Positions 16,389 through 24,934 of a DNA stretch of 64,000 nucleotides are shown here, in pieces. The position numbers and the translations under genes are program-made. The notes below the pieces were generated by a model. It worked only from the letters and a program-made list of their open reading frames with translations, had not been told where the DNA came from and did not search any database. The DNA lies in the NCBI RefSeq assembly GCF_000735135.1, contig NZ_JPLZ01000002.1, forward strand, positions 536,317 through 600,316, read 5' to 3'. Origin of the DNA: Chryseobacterium sp. FH1. Lineage in GTDB: Bacteria; Bacteroidota; Bacteroidia; Flavobacteriales; Weeksellaceae. Position 1 is the first letter of the stretch; each line of letters starts with the position of its first letter.

Positions 16389-16955
16389 ATGAAGAGAGTT
16401 TTCATTTTTATTAAATCGATTTTTGTCATTCTGATGGTTTGGTTTTTGGCACATTCAATTTATATCACCATTGATGGATTGAATGATAAAAAGACAAACG
16501 CAGATGTTGCAATTGTTCTTGGAAATAAAGTGAATGAAGATGGAACTTTGTCCGAAAGATTGAAAGCTCGACTTGATAAAAGTTTGGAACTTTACAATCA
16601 AAATAGAATTAAAATAATTATTGTCAGCGGAGGACTGGGAAAAGAAGGCTTTTGGGAAGGAAAGAAAATGAAGGAAAATTTAGTTGAAAATAAAATTCCA
16701 GCGGACAAAATATTAGTTGATAATTTCGGAAATGACACGGAGAAAACGGTTGAGAATTCGATGAGAATGATGGATAGTTTGAATTTCAAAAGTGCGATTT
16801 CGGTTTCGCAATATTTTCATCAGACCAGAACCAAGAAATTATTCAGAAAAAAAGGTTTTGAGAATATAGAAAGTGCAAGTCCGGATTATTTTGAGTTGAG
16901 GGATTTCTACTCCATTTTTCGCGAGTTTGTGGCTCATTATAAAGAAGCTATTTAA
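16389..16955 (+). CDS. YdcF/SanA family protein (DUF218)
   Basis: DUF218 proteins (SanA, ElyC, YdcF) sit at the inner membrane with the domain usually in the periplasm and are linked to envelope integrity. This 188-residue protein has one N-terminal membrane helix (about 5-27). The DUF218 fold follows: ADVAIVLGNKVNEDGTLSER, then IIIVSGGLGKEG, then the acidic block VDNFGNDTEKTVENS. The lengths of these parts match SanA. Two copies of GATTGCTTTTGGC lie just upstream (16331, 16351). Confidence 0.85.
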   Translation: MKRVFIFIKSIFVILMVWFLAHSIYITIDGLNDKKTNADVAIVLGNKVNEDGTLSERLKARLDKSLELYNQNRIKIIIVSGGLGKEGFWEGKKMKENLVENKIPADKILVDNFGNDTEKTVENSMRMMDSLNFKSAISVSQYFHQTRTKKLFRKKGFENIESASPDYFELRDFYSIFREFVAHYKEAI

Positions 16956-16966
16956 TTGAAATAAAA

Positions 16967-16995
16967 AAGGAAGCAGATTTTGCTTCCTTGATTTT
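16967..16995. terminator. Terminator after the YdcF-family gene
   Basis: A 9-bp perfect stem (AAGGAAGCA / TGCTTCCTT) with a 5-nt loop has A-rich and T-rich flanks. The facing toxin gene ends at 17000. Confidence 0.75.
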
Positions 16996-16999
16996 TGTT

Positions 17000-17257
17000 T
17001 TAATAATGACCTTTTAGAGATTCGATATAAATAATTTCGTCAATTACCTCGTAAACAATTCTATGTTCCAAATTGATTCTTCTGCTCCAAGAACCGGTCA
17101 AACTGTATTTCAAGGCTTCTGGCTTGCCAATTCCCTCGAATGGATTTTCTTGAATGCTTATTAAAATGTCGGAAATTTTCTTTTGAATTAATTTATTTCC
17201 AGACTTCCTCCAAAATTCCAAATCCTTCTCAGCTTGTTTGGTAAACTCTATTTCCAT
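17000..17257 (-). CDS. YoeB/Txe-family toxin
   Basis: RelE-superfamily ribosome-dependent mRNA endonuclease toxin. The 85-residue product has the YoeB pattern: TKQAEKDLEFW at the N-terminus, NPFEGIGKPEALKY in the middle, and GSWSRRINLEHRIVYEV with the basic and His residues of the active region. It ends IESLKGHY, close to the canonical SCKGHY/HY terminus. It overlaps the antitoxin gene by 10 bases (antitoxin first), the typical TA arrangement. Confidence 0.9.
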   Translation of the reverse strand: MEIEFTKQAEKDLEFWRKSGNKLIQKKISDILISIQENPFEGIGKPEALKYSLTGSWSRRINLEHRIVYEVIDEIIYIESLKGHY

Positions 17258-17442
17258 AGGTCATCGAGAGCAATTTTTTTTGTTTCCCCTTTTGAGATTT
17301 CTTTTCTTGATTTTTCAATCTTGGAAACAAAATCTTTATCATAAGAATCTTCACTCTCAATGAAATCTACCTCAATCGCTTTGAGAATGGTCTTTATTTT
17401 AGCCAGTTCTTTTTTATTTTTTGGATTTATAGTAATTGTCAT
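17248..17442 (-). CDS. Antitoxin of the YoeB-type pair (DUF2683-like)
   Basis: Small 64-residue protein starting MTITINPKNKKELAKIKTIL, with a central acidic helix and a Lys-rich C-terminus ending KKIALDDLWK. The ending is typical of antitoxin tails that wrap the toxin. It does not look like the PhD/YefM antitoxins usual for YoeB; short DUF2683-type antitoxins are common in Bacteroidota. The function is inferred from its position immediately before and overlapping the toxin gene. Confidence 0.8.
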   Translation of the reverse strand: MTITINPKNKKELAKIKTILKAIEVDFIESEDSYDKDFVSKIEKSRKEISKGETKKIALDDLWK

Positions 17443-17475
17443 TGTCTAATTTTTATTAAAATTAATAAAAATATT

Positions 17476-18858
17476 TTATATCAAACTTCTAATCTTCGCA
17501 ATCATATCATCGCCTAATTTGTCCGCTTCTTCTTGAGAAAACGCCTCAGTATAAATTCTGATAATCGGTTCCGTGTTAGATTTTCTTAGGTGAACCCAGT
17601 TTTCAGGGAAGTCGATTTTTACACCGTCAACGGTTGAGATTTCTTCGTTTTTATATTCTTCTTGAACTTTGATTAATAAAGCATCAACGTCGATATCCGG
17701 CGTCAATTCGATTTTCTTTTTACCCATAAAATATGATGGATAAGTAGCTCTCAATTCGGATACCGTTTTGTTTTCTTTAGCCAGATGAGTCAAAAATAAA
17801 GCAACGCCAACCAAGGAATCTCTTCCGTAATGAAGTTCCGGATAGATGATTCCTCCGTTTCCTTCACCACCGATGACGGCATTTTTTTCTTTCATCAATG
17901 TCACCACATTCACTTCTCCAACAGCACTTGCAAAATATTCTGAATCTAAGTTTTTCGCCACATCTCTCAACGCACGACTGGAAGAAAGATTAGAAATGGC
18001 CACGCCTTTTTTATCTTTCAGAAGGTAATCTGCAACAGCAACCAACGTGTATTCTTCGCCAAACATTTCTCCTTTTTCGTCCACCAAAGCCAATCTGTCA
18101 ACATCCGGGTCAACCACGATTCCCATATCTGCATTTTCCTTGATGACCAATTCGCAGATGTCGCCAAGATGCTCTTTCAAAGGTTCTGGATTGTGAGGAA
18201 ATTGTCCGTTTGGTTCGCAATAAAGTTTAATCACTTCAACGCCTAATTTCTCCAAAAGTGGTGGAATAGAAATCCCGCCGGTTGAATTTACAGCGTCAAG
18301 TACAACTTTGAATTTTTTAGCTTTTATCGCCTCGACATCTACAGTTGGCAAGTCTAAAATTTGTTTGATGTGAATGTCAAAAGCGTCGTCTCTGGTTTCA
18401 TATTTCCCCAAATCATCCACTTCCGCATAATTGAAATCTTCGTTTTCTGCCAAAGCCAAAACTTCTGCACCATTTTCGCCACTTATGAATTCGCCTTTTT
18501 CATTAAGCAATTTCAAAGCGTTCCATTGTTTTGGATTGTGAGAAGCGGTCAGGATGATTCCGCCGTCAGCTTTCAATTCGGGAACCATAATTTCTACGGT
18601 TGGCGTTGTGGAAAGTCCCAAATCAACCACATTGATTCCCAAACCTTGCAAAGTTGAAGCAACAAGAGAAGAAACCATTTGGCCGGAAATTCTAGCGTCA
18701 CGACCGATGACAAGCGTTAAATCTTTTTTATTTTTATTGTTCTGAAGCCACGTTCCGAAAGCGGAAGCAAATTTCACCACGTCAAGAGGCGTCAGGTTAT
18801 CATTTACTTTTCCGCCAATAGTTCCTCGGATTCCGGAGATTGATTTTATTAATGACAT
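17476..18858 (-). CDS. glmM: Phosphoglucosamine mutase / alpha-D-phosphohexomutase
   Basis: Converts glucosamine-6-phosphate to glucosamine-1-phosphate for UDP-GlcNAc, peptidoglycan and LPS synthesis. All four phosphohexomutase motifs are visible. The catalytic Ser106 lies in TASHNPKQWNALK. The metal loop is DPDVDR (about 248-253). The sugar loop is GEGNGG (about 325-330), and the phosphate-binding motif is RKSNTEPIIRIY near the C-terminus. At 460 residues the length is standard. Assignment to GlmM rather than phosphomannomutase follows the usual Bacteroidota annotation and is not proven by motifs alone. Confidence 0.88.
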   Translation of the reverse strand: MSLIKSISGIRGTIGGKVNDNLTPLDVVKFASAFGTWLQNNKNKKDLTLVIGRDARISGQMVSSLVASTLQGLGINVVDLGLSTTPTVEIMVPELKADGGIILTASHNPKQWNALKLLNEKGEFISGENGAEVLALAENEDFNYAEVDDLGKYETRDDAFDIHIKQILDLPTVDVEAIKAKKFKVVLDAVNSTGGISIPPLLEKLGVEVIKLYCEPNGQFPHNPEPLKEHLGDICELVIKENADMGIVVDPDVDRLALVDEKGEMFGEEYTLVAVADYLLKDKKGVAISNLSSSRALRDVAKNLDSEYFASAVGEVNVVTLMKEKNAVIGGEGNGGIIYPELHYGRDSLVGVALFLTHLAKENKTVSELRATYPSYFMGKKKIELTPDIDVDALLIKVQEEYKNEEISTVDGVKIDFPENWVHLRKSNTEPIIRIYTEAFSQEEADKLGDDMIAKIRSLI

Positions 18859-18886
18859 ATAGAATTTTAAGGTTTTTTTCTGAATG

Positions 18887-18894
18887 CAAATGTA
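18887..18894 (-). promoter_or_regulatory. -7 element of the phosphoglucosamine mutase gene
   Basis: On the minus strand TACATTTG is an exact TAnnTTTG match, 28 nt before the ATG. No good -33 box is seen. Confidence 0.45.
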
Positions 18895-18927
18895 TTAAAA
18901 AGAACTGATTTGAGTTTTAACTAAAGA

Positions 18928-19929
18928 TTACAACGCAGGTATTTTGTCTTGAATTTTATCATAGATCTTCTTCACTTTCGCCGGCGCATTTAGTCGATAA
19001 CCAATGAAAAAGAGAACGTAAAAATCATTTTCGGTCACATTTGAGTCGTTGTCTTTGTAATGATTTCCAGAGTAATTAACCTTAGAACCAAAAAAAAACT
19101 TCTCAGAATTGTAACCCAAATGTAATCCTGCGCCAAAGTTTTGCGTGAAATAATTGTCTTTGTCTCTTTCATTTAGACTCACATCATTTTTATAATTGCT
19201 CCATCTTTTCCCCAATCCGCCATAGATAAAAGGCGCAATGTTGATATTTTTGGTGAGAAGATAATTGTAATGATAACCAAGGTCGAGACTCAAATCTAAA
19301 CGTCTCTCACGGGATTTCGTCCCATCCTGAATGTCAGAAAATATCACGTATTCATAATTGAAAGCCGGAACAAAACTGCCACTACTCGTCGTTTGCCATT
19401 CTTTCTGGTAATAGATTCCCTGTAGCGAAAAATTATTATTAATGATATAAGACGTGGAACCACCGAAACTTTGAAACCTCAAATTCGGAAAAGTCAAATA
19501 CGGGTCTTTGTTTTTCCTCCAATCGGCAACGTAATCTTGGGTGTTTTTCAAATAGTACCCTTTGCTATTTTTATAGGAAAGCGTCTGAATGAAATTTTTC
19601 GGGAAAAATCTAAAGTTGTAACTCGTAAAACTGCTTTTCCCCTTCAAATCATTGTTGTTACCGGGAAAAAATTTTGGGGCAAAAGAAATACTCGCACTGA
19701 TGAATTTGTAATCAATCCCAAAAGTTGTATTAATCTGATTGTTGAGTGCCAATCTTGGTTCTACGAGAAGGTCTCGGGACGAAATGACGAGTTCGTTCGT
19801 ATTCGTATCGATATTCAATCGAAGCATAATCTTGTCGTCGTAGGAAATCACTTGACTATTGATGCTGTCTTTTTGTGCAGATGTGAAAATGCAGAAAGTG
19901 AGAAGTAGAAATGTAAAGTTAAGTTTCAA
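18928..19929 (-). CDS. DUF4421 family putative outer-membrane protein
   Basis: Function unknown. It has an N-terminal signal peptide (about 1-18, ending FTSAQ) followed by beta-strand-rich sequence with alternating hydrophobic/aromatic residues (for example FISASISFAPKFF and FFGSKVNYSG). This suggests an outer-membrane barrel, although the C-terminus ends in IQDKIPAL, not an aromatic residue. At 333 residues it matches DUF4421 proteins of Bacteroidota. The start is a TTG; no in-frame ATG is available before the signal peptide. It is not obviously co-transcribed with the mutase downstream. Confidence 0.7.
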   Translation of the reverse strand: MKLNFTFLLLTFCIFTSAQKDSINSQVISYDDKIMLRLNIDTNTNELVISSRDLLVEPRLALNNQINTTFGIDYKFISASISFAPKFFPGNNNDLKGKSSFTSYNFRFFPKNFIQTLSYKNSKGYYLKNTQDYVADWRKNKDPYLTFPNLRFQSFGGSTSYIINNNFSLQGIYYQKEWQTTSSGSFVPAFNYEYVIFSDIQDGTKSRERRLDLSLDLGYHYNYLLTKNINIAPFIYGGLGKRWSNYKNDVSLNERDKDNYFTQNFGAGLHLGYNSEKFFFGSKVNYSGNHYKDNDSNVTENDFYVLFFIGYRLNAPAKVKKIYDKIQDKIPAL

Positions 19930-19963
19930 TCAGTATTGATTTTCTAAGGCTAAAATTAATACT

Positions 19964-19995
19964 TTTTCCTTATTTAATAATTATTTATAACTTTG
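19964..19995 (+). promoter_or_regulatory. Promoter of the second toxin-antitoxin pair
   Basis: -33 TTTT (19964-19967), a 20-nt spacer and a perfect -7 TAACTTTG (19988-19995) precede the antitoxin ATG at 20009. It is divergent from the DUF4421 gene. Confidence 0.6.
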
Positions 19996-20008
19996 TTAAA
20001 AAGCATTT

Positions 20009-20233
20009 ATGGATACAATCGTCGTTCATCCTACAACTCCAGAAGAATCAAAATTTTTAGAAAGTCTTTTGAAGAGAATGAAATTTTCTTTTGAGAAAGT
20101 GTCCGAAGAAATTGTAAATGTCTCTGTGGCAGAATTGAATTCTATTAATAAAGGAATTGATGAGGCAAATGAGAGTAAATTGATTAGCAGTTCCGATGTT
20201 CACACAAAAGCAAGAGCATTATGTTCGAAATAA
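20009..20233 (+). CDS. Antitoxin of a RelE/ParE-type pair
   Basis: A 74-residue protein with an N-terminal beta-strand and acidic helix (MDTIVVHPTTPEESKFLESL) and a C-terminal tail containing the stretch ISSSDVHTKARALC. The ISSxxVH-x-x-A tail resembles small Bacteroidota antitoxins of the DUF2683 type. Its last 13 bases overlap the toxin gene. The assignment depends on this coupling. Confidence 0.8.
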   Translation: MDTIVVHPTTPEESKFLESLLKRMKFSFEKVSEEIVNVSVAELNSINKGIDEANESKLISSSDVHTKARALCSK

Positions 20234-20511
20234 AATGGACTACCGAAGCGGAAACATTATATTTCGAAACTTTAGAATATTGGATTAATCACAACAAATC
20301 CAACGCTTACGCTTTAAAAATAATAGAGGAAGTAGAGCGAAAAGAAAAACTATTGGCACATAATCCTTTTATTGGAGCAAAAATTATCGGAGCAAAAGAA
20401 GAAGTAAGACGAGTTTTGGTCTTGGAAAATTTTTCTATTCACTACAGAATTCAGAAAAAGACAATCGAAATTGTTTCTTTTTGGGCTAACAAAAAAGATT
20501 TGTCAATTTAA
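20221..20511 (+). CDS. RelE/ParE-superfamily toxin
   Basis: A 96-residue RelE/ParE-fold protein. It starts MFEIKWTTEAETLYFETLEY, typical of ParE-like toxins in Bacteroidota. It has the central NPFIGAKI motif and RRVLVLENFSIHYRI, followed by IEIVSFWANKKD. The arginines and the strand order match the family, but the catalytic residues of RelE mRNases are not obvious. The target (ribosome or gyrase) is therefore open. Confidence 0.85.
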   Translation: MFEIKWTTEAETLYFETLEYWINHNKSNAYALKIIEEVERKEKLLAHNPFIGAKIIGAKEEVRRVLVLENFSIHYRIQKKTIEIVSFWANKKDLSI

Positions 20512-20514
20512 TCC

Positions 20515-20655
20515 TTAAGAACACCCACAATCAGGACCACAGTTTTTGCTGTCTTTCTTGGAAAATGTCTTGGCAAATTTCTTAAAAATGAAATACAACG
20601 CTCCCAAAACCAATAATCCGATGATTGCGTACTGTATGATGATTGAGTTTTCCAT
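20515..20655 (-). CDS. FeoB-associated Cys-rich membrane protein (46 aa)
   Basis: A tiny membrane protein directly downstream of feoB. The 46-residue ORF starts MENSIIIQYAIIGLLVLGAL, giving one membrane helix (about 5-25). A Lys-rich cytoplasmic stretch follows, then a Cys tail ending NCGPDCGCS (three Cys). This architecture is that of the FeoB-associated Cys-rich protein family, proposed to help ferrous-iron transport. It begins 36 bases after the feoB stop and is probably in the same operon. Confidence 0.85.
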   Translation of the reverse strand: MENSIIIQYAIIGLLVLGALYFIFKKFAKTFSKKDSKNCGPDCGCS

Positions 20656-20690
20656 TTTTTTAAATTTTCCTTAAGGATTTTTCTTGAAAA

Positions 20691-22727
20691 TTATTTCAGA
20701 ATCTGATAAGCAACAAGTGCCGAAAAGTATGCCAAAATTGTCATTGCAAAAGTCTGCAACATTGTCCACTTCAAACTTCTGGTTTCCTTGTAAACTACCG
20801 CTATCGTAGAAATACATTGCATCGCAAAAGCATAGAAAAGCAAAATCGAAACGCCTGTTGCAAAGCTGAAAACCTTTTCGCCATTTGGATGAACGTCCAA
20901 TCTCATTTTCTCAATCAATCGGCCTTCCGGCGCTTCCTCGTCCAAACTGTAAAGTGTTGACAAAGTTCCCACGAAAACTTCTCGCGCCGCGAAGCTTGTC
21001 AAAATTGAGATGCCCATTTTCCAATCGTAGCCCAAAGGTGCAATCGCTGGTTCCATAGAACGACCGATTTTTCCAAGATAAGATTGCTCCAACTTCACAT
21101 CAGAAGCAATCGTTTGATTTGTCTTTTCTGATGGTCCAAAATAACTCAAAGTCCACAAAATAATGCTGACTGCAAAAATCACTTTCCCCGCACCTGTGAT
21201 GAATTCCCACACTTTACCTAAAACCAATTTGAAATCATAGCCGAACAAAGGCATTTTGTAGGTCGGCAAATCCATTACCAGGAAACTTTTGACTTTGGTT
21301 TTGATTAAATTTTTAAGAATCAATGAAGAAAATAGTGACATTCCGAATCCTAGAAGATACATTGCCAAAAGTGCCAAAGCTCTGTATTTGATGCCATAAA
21401 AATTCTCGTCTGGAATAATCAATCCGATGATGATGCTGTAAACTGGTAACCTCGCAGAACACGTCATAAAAGGCGTTACGAGAATGGTAATCAATCTTTC
21501 CTTGATGTTTTCGATGTTTCTCGTGGACATAATCGCTGGAATCGCGCAAGCTGTTCCGGAAACCAATGGGACAATACTTTTTCCATTAAGTCCAAAAGGT
21601 CTTAAAAATCTGTCCATCAAAAAGATAACTCTCGCCATATAACCGGAATCTTCCAATAGATAAAGGAAATAAAGCAGAATCCCAATCTGCGGTGCGAAAA
21701 TGACAATGCCTCCAATTCCTGGCACAATTCCATTTGAAATCAATGAATTGATTGGACCTTCAGGAAGATTCTCTCCGGAAAAATCGGAAAGCCAACTGAA
21801 CGCGCCTTCTATCCAATTCATCGGATATTCTGCCAAAAAGAAAACACTTTGAAAGATGATTAACAAAATCAAAAGAAAAACCAAATAACCCCAAATTGGA
21901 TGAACCAAAATACGGTCAAGTTTTTCCGTCAGCAATTGTTTTTTCTGAGGTGTTTTTTCTGTAGTTTCAGAGATTATTTTGTCGATATTCTGATAACGGC
22001 GAACCGTTTCCTGAATTTGAAGTCGCTTTGGAACATTACATTTTGCATCTTCTTGGCTGATGATTTCGTTGATTCTTTCAATCTTTCCGAGATAAGTGTC
22101 GGTCGCGAGAAGTGTCCAGATTTTGTAAAGATTGTGGTCTTTTGTATTTTCAGCAATTTTGTGCACCAAACCTCTTTGTTCAATCGGAATTTCAAAAGTA
22201 CTTTGTGCGGTTTTTTTGAATTGATTATTAAAAATAGCTTCACGCACTTCCTCAATTCCCAAATGTTCCTTCGCATTTGTTCTTAGAATATCAACATTCA
22301 GTTTCTTGGAAAGCGCATCAGTATTGATTTTTATGCCACGTTTTTCCGCTTCATCTATTTGATTCACGACCATCAGAATCGGAATTCCCAAATCCTGAAT
22401 CTGCTGAAACAAAAGCAAACTTCGCTTCATATTGATGGCGTCAGCGATGTACAAAACGCCAGCATAGTTCTCCTGCTCCTGAATCAAATATCTGGAAAAT
22501 ATCGCTTCATCCTCGGAAGTTGGATAAATGCTGTATGAACCAGGTAAATCTGTAATTTCTACCTCTTCATTTTTATAAGTATAATTTCCGGAAAGGCTCG
22601 CAACGGTAACGCCAGCGTAGTTTCCGGTTTTTTGTTTTCTGTTGCAAAGACTATTGAAAAGCGTGGATTTCCCGACATTCGGATTTCCAACCAATAGAAT
22701 TTGCTTTTTGTTTTTCTGATTCTGCAT
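20691..22727 (-). CDS. feoB: Ferrous iron transport protein B
   Basis: Inner-membrane Fe(II) transporter with a cytoplasmic GTPase. The G domain shows G1 GNPNVGKST (about 14-22), G3 DLPGS and G4 NQID. The membrane part has paired gate domains (for example GTACAIPAIMSTRNI and TSFAAREVFVGTL), typical of FeoB. The ATG at 22727 overlaps the feoA stop by one base (TAATG). A TTG three codons earlier is rejected. At 678 residues it is of normal bacterial length with no fused FeoA or FeoC. Confidence 0.96.
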   Translation of the reverse strand: MQNQKNKKQILLVGNPNVGKSTLFNSLCNRKQKTGNYAGVTVASLSGNYTYKNEEVEITDLPGSYSIYPTSEDEAIFSRYLIQEQENYAGVLYIADAINMKRSLLLFQQIQDLGIPILMVVNQIDEAEKRGIKINTDALSKKLNVDILRTNAKEHLGIEEVREAIFNNQFKKTAQSTFEIPIEQRGLVHKIAENTKDHNLYKIWTLLATDTYLGKIERINEIISQEDAKCNVPKRLQIQETVRRYQNIDKIISETTEKTPQKKQLLTEKLDRILVHPIWGYLVFLLILLIIFQSVFFLAEYPMNWIEGAFSWLSDFSGENLPEGPINSLISNGIVPGIGGIVIFAPQIGILLYFLYLLEDSGYMARVIFLMDRFLRPFGLNGKSIVPLVSGTACAIPAIMSTRNIENIKERLITILVTPFMTCSARLPVYSIIIGLIIPDENFYGIKYRALALLAMYLLGFGMSLFSSLILKNLIKTKVKSFLVMDLPTYKMPLFGYDFKLVLGKVWEFITGAGKVIFAVSIILWTLSYFGPSEKTNQTIASDVKLEQSYLGKIGRSMEPAIAPLGYDWKMGISILTSFAAREVFVGTLSTLYSLDEEAPEGRLIEKMRLDVHPNGEKVFSFATGVSILLFYAFAMQCISTIAVVYKETRSLKWTMLQTFAMTILAYFSALVAYQILK

Positions 22728-22981
22728 TATGCCCAAACTTCTACATTTATAAATTCTGCTTCTTCCTCCCGCAATGCGACTCTGGTTTTTTCGGAGCCGT
22801 ATTCTATGTAAAGTGGACCGCCAAATGGTGCCTGATAAAGAACTTGAAAGATGGTTTCCGGAAGTAGTCCCATTTCCAATATCTTGGTAGGCATTTGCAG
22901 ATTTTCATTGTCATAACCTGTGATTTTACCCATTTTGTTTTTGGGGAAACAGCACAATTTATAGGGATGTTTGCTTTGCAA
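22727..22981 (-). CDS. feoA: Ferrous iron transport protein A
   Basis: Small SH3-like cytoplasmic protein that works with FeoB. The 84-residue product has the FeoA core: MPTKILEMGLLPETIF, QAPFGGPLYIEYG and TRVALREEEAEFINVEV. The start is probably the TTG at 22981: an in-frame stop lies immediately upstream, the first internal Met (codon 17) would remove the first beta strand, and a -7 box lies 21-28 bases upstream. First gene of feoA-feoB-Cys-rich protein. Confidence 0.88.
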   Translation of the reverse strand: MQSKHPYKLCCFPKNKMGKITGYDNENLQMPTKILEMGLLPETIFQVLYQAPFGGPLYIEYGSEKTRVALREEEAEFINVEVWA

Positions 22982-23001
22982 AATTCATTTTTTTAGAACT
23001 G

Positions 23002-23009
23002 CAAATATA
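23002..23009 (-). promoter_or_regulatory. -7 element of the feo operon
   Basis: On the minus strand TATATTTG fits TAnnTTTG exactly, 20 nt upstream of the TTG start. No convincing -33 box or Fur box was recognised. Confidence 0.5.
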
Positions 23010-23047
23010 GCTTGTTTTAAATAAATCTAAATAAGGATATTAGTCAT

Positions 23048-23078
23048 AAAAAAACCGGGAAGCAATTTTTCCCGGTTT
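23048..23078 (-). terminator. Terminator of the GLPGLI gene
   Basis: A 10-bp stem (AAACCGGGAA / TTCCCGGTTT) is followed on the minus strand by a T-run. Confidence 0.85.
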
Positions 23079-23083
23079 GTGAT

Positions 23084-23986
23084 TTATTTTTTCTTTTTGT
23101 CTTTCACGACAGCAAGTTCTATTGGATTGTCGTTGGCATCATAAAAATCCTTCAACATTTTTTCCTGTTTTTTCACCATTTCTCCAATGCTAATGTCGCT
23201 TCCAGGAATTTTTTGAGACATCATCTCCGGTTTCAACATTGGTCGGATTGTAGCAAAAGGATCTTTTTTGAAATCTGCAATTGTACTTTCAAATTTGTCT
23301 CTCGATACTTCCACACGTTTCGATGTTCCTCCAGGAGAGATTTTCTCGATGTAAGAAAGTTCTTCAAAATTGTCAACTTTTTTATTTCCTTTCAATTCCC
23401 AAGAGTAGTTTCCGCCGTCGTCTTCAATTTTTACAATCAAACCTGGCAAACCATTGAATTTATATGGTCCATCTTGAAAAGGCAAGTCTGATGTAAACCA
23501 AGCGTTCCATCTTCTGCCTCCGAATTCTGTCGTCGCTTTCTGAGTATTGTAAGTTCCGATTTTTACTTTTTCGGACGTGATATTCCAATTGAATTTTGTG
23601 TTGTCAACATAACCCAATTTCATCGGCGTCATCCCGTTTTGAAGTCCTTCTTCCAAAATCACTTTCATATCTGGATAGACTTTTTCAACTTTATAAGCGA
23701 ATTTTGGCATTGTCATAGATTTTGACATATCCTTGAAAACACCGGATTTTTGCATCGCCTCTACTTGAACTTTCATAATAGAATCCTGAGCCACCCAAGT
23801 GAAATCTCTGTAAAGTGATTTTTCTTTTGTGATGTCAAGCGTCGTCATTACCTTTTCAACTTTTGCAGAATCTTTTTTCGGTTTGAAAGTCAATTCGTAG
23901 AAAAATCGGTTGGAGGATGTTTGAGCAAATACCATTGTTCCAAACATCAAAATTGGAAGAATGAGTAATTTTTTGAGAGATTTCAT
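23084..23986 (-). CDS. GLPGLI family exported protein
   Basis: Member of the Bacteroidota GLPGLI family, whose function is unknown. It has a signal peptide (about 1-21, ending VFAQ). The name-giving motif is present as KFNGLPGLIVKIEDD, about two thirds of the way along, followed by NYSWELKG. At 300 residues it is of typical length. It is monocistronic, with its own terminator, and ends in a Lys-rich tail (VKDKKKK). Confidence 0.92.
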   Translation of the reverse strand: MKSLKKLLILPILMFGTMVFAQTSSNRFFYELTFKPKKDSAKVEKVMTTLDITKEKSLYRDFTWVAQDSIMKVQVEAMQKSGVFKDMSKSMTMPKFAYKVEKVYPDMKVILEEGLQNGMTPMKLGYVDNTKFNWNITSEKVKIGTYNTQKATTEFGGRRWNAWFTSDLPFQDGPYKFNGLPGLIVKIEDDGGNYSWELKGNKKVDNFEELSYIEKISPGGTSKRVEVSRDKFESTIADFKKDPFATIRPMLKPEMMSQKIPGSDISIGEMVKKQEKMLKDFYDANDNPIELAVVKDKKKK

Positions 23987-24043
23987 ATTTTATATTTTTT
24001 GTTTCTGAATAATTAGTGCAGGATTTTTTAAAATGTTACAGAA

Positions 24044-24793
24044 TTATTGATACATTTTTTTAATCGATTCATTCAGCGTTTTATAAATATTGAGTTCCTC
24101 TTCATTTTTAATCAATTCTTCGTGGAGTTTCAAAACTCTTTCGTCGCCTCTCACAGCTGGTCCGGTTTGAGCCAATTTTGGGTCGAGATGATGGATTTTC
24201 TCTACGGTTTCATTAATTAAAGGAATGAAATAATTAAAATCTAAATCTTGCGAATCCGAAATTTCCTTAGCTCTTGCAAACAAATGATTCACAAAGTTGC
24301 AAGCAAAAACGGCGGTCAAATGAATGTATTTGCGTTTTTCGTAAGTTGAAATTTCAACATTATTAGAAATGATGGAAGCTAATTCAAATAGAGATTTTTC
24401 ATCAATTTGATTATCAGCTTCAATGAAAAATGGAATTTTGGAATAATCCAGATTTTTGGTTTTTGAGAAAGTCTGCAAAGGATAGAAACTTGCCTTTCGG
24501 TAATTGCCTTTCAAGATTTCTTTTGGGAGAGAACCAGAAGTGTGAGCAACAAGCGCATTTTCATTTTTAATTAATTCAGAAACCTTTTCCACAGAAGAAT
24601 CAGAAACGGCGATGATGTAAAGTTCCGCTTCTTCCAAATTTTCATTAGAATAGGGAATATTAAACTCATTTGAAATTTTCGAAAGTTCAATTTCGTTTCG
24701 TCCATAGATTTGATGAACCTTAATATTATTCTGAGTGAAAGCTTTTGCCAAATGATAAGCCACATTTCCCGAGCCGATGATTACTGTCTTCAT
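24044..24793 (-). CDS. Rossmann-like / DUF2520 domain protein
   Basis: NAD(P)-binding protein of unknown substrate. Residues 1-20 form a nucleotide-binding loop (TVIIGSGNVAYHLAKAF), and an N-terminal Rossmann domain runs to about 110. The C-terminal helical DUF2520 domain contains HLTAVFACNFVNHLF and GPAVRGD. This two-domain plan is that of the F420-dependent/6-phosphogluconate-dehydrogenase-like DUF2520 proteins, conserved across flavobacteria. At 249 residues it is complete. Divergent from the sigma factor gene. Confidence 0.82.
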   Translation of the reverse strand: MKTVIIGSGNVAYHLAKAFTQNNIKVHQIYGRNEIELSKISNEFNIPYSNENLEEAELYIIAVSDSSVEKVSELIKNENALVAHTSGSLPKEILKGNYRKASFYPLQTFSKTKNLDYSKIPFFIEADNQIDEKSLFELASIISNNVEISTYEKRKYIHLTAVFACNFVNHLFARAKEISDSQDLDFNYFIPLINETVEKIHHLDPKLAQTGPAVRGDERVLKLHEELIKNEEELNIYKTLNESIKKMYQ

Positions 24794-24891
24794 AACAACA
24801 AAGATAAGGATTTGATGATTTGGATTTGATTAATAATATTTGAGGCTCGATTTTAGATTTAGCTTTATCCAAAGAAATTGAAAAAATAATT

Positions 24892-24899
24892 TAACTTTG
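24892..24899 (+). promoter_or_regulatory. -7 element of the ECF sigma operon
   Basis: TAACTTTG fits TAnnTTTG exactly, 35 nt before the sigma-factor ATG. The -33 position is not consensus. Confidence 0.45.
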
Positions 24900-24934
24900 G
24901 TCTTATTTTTTAATCAAAACTACGAAACATCTGA

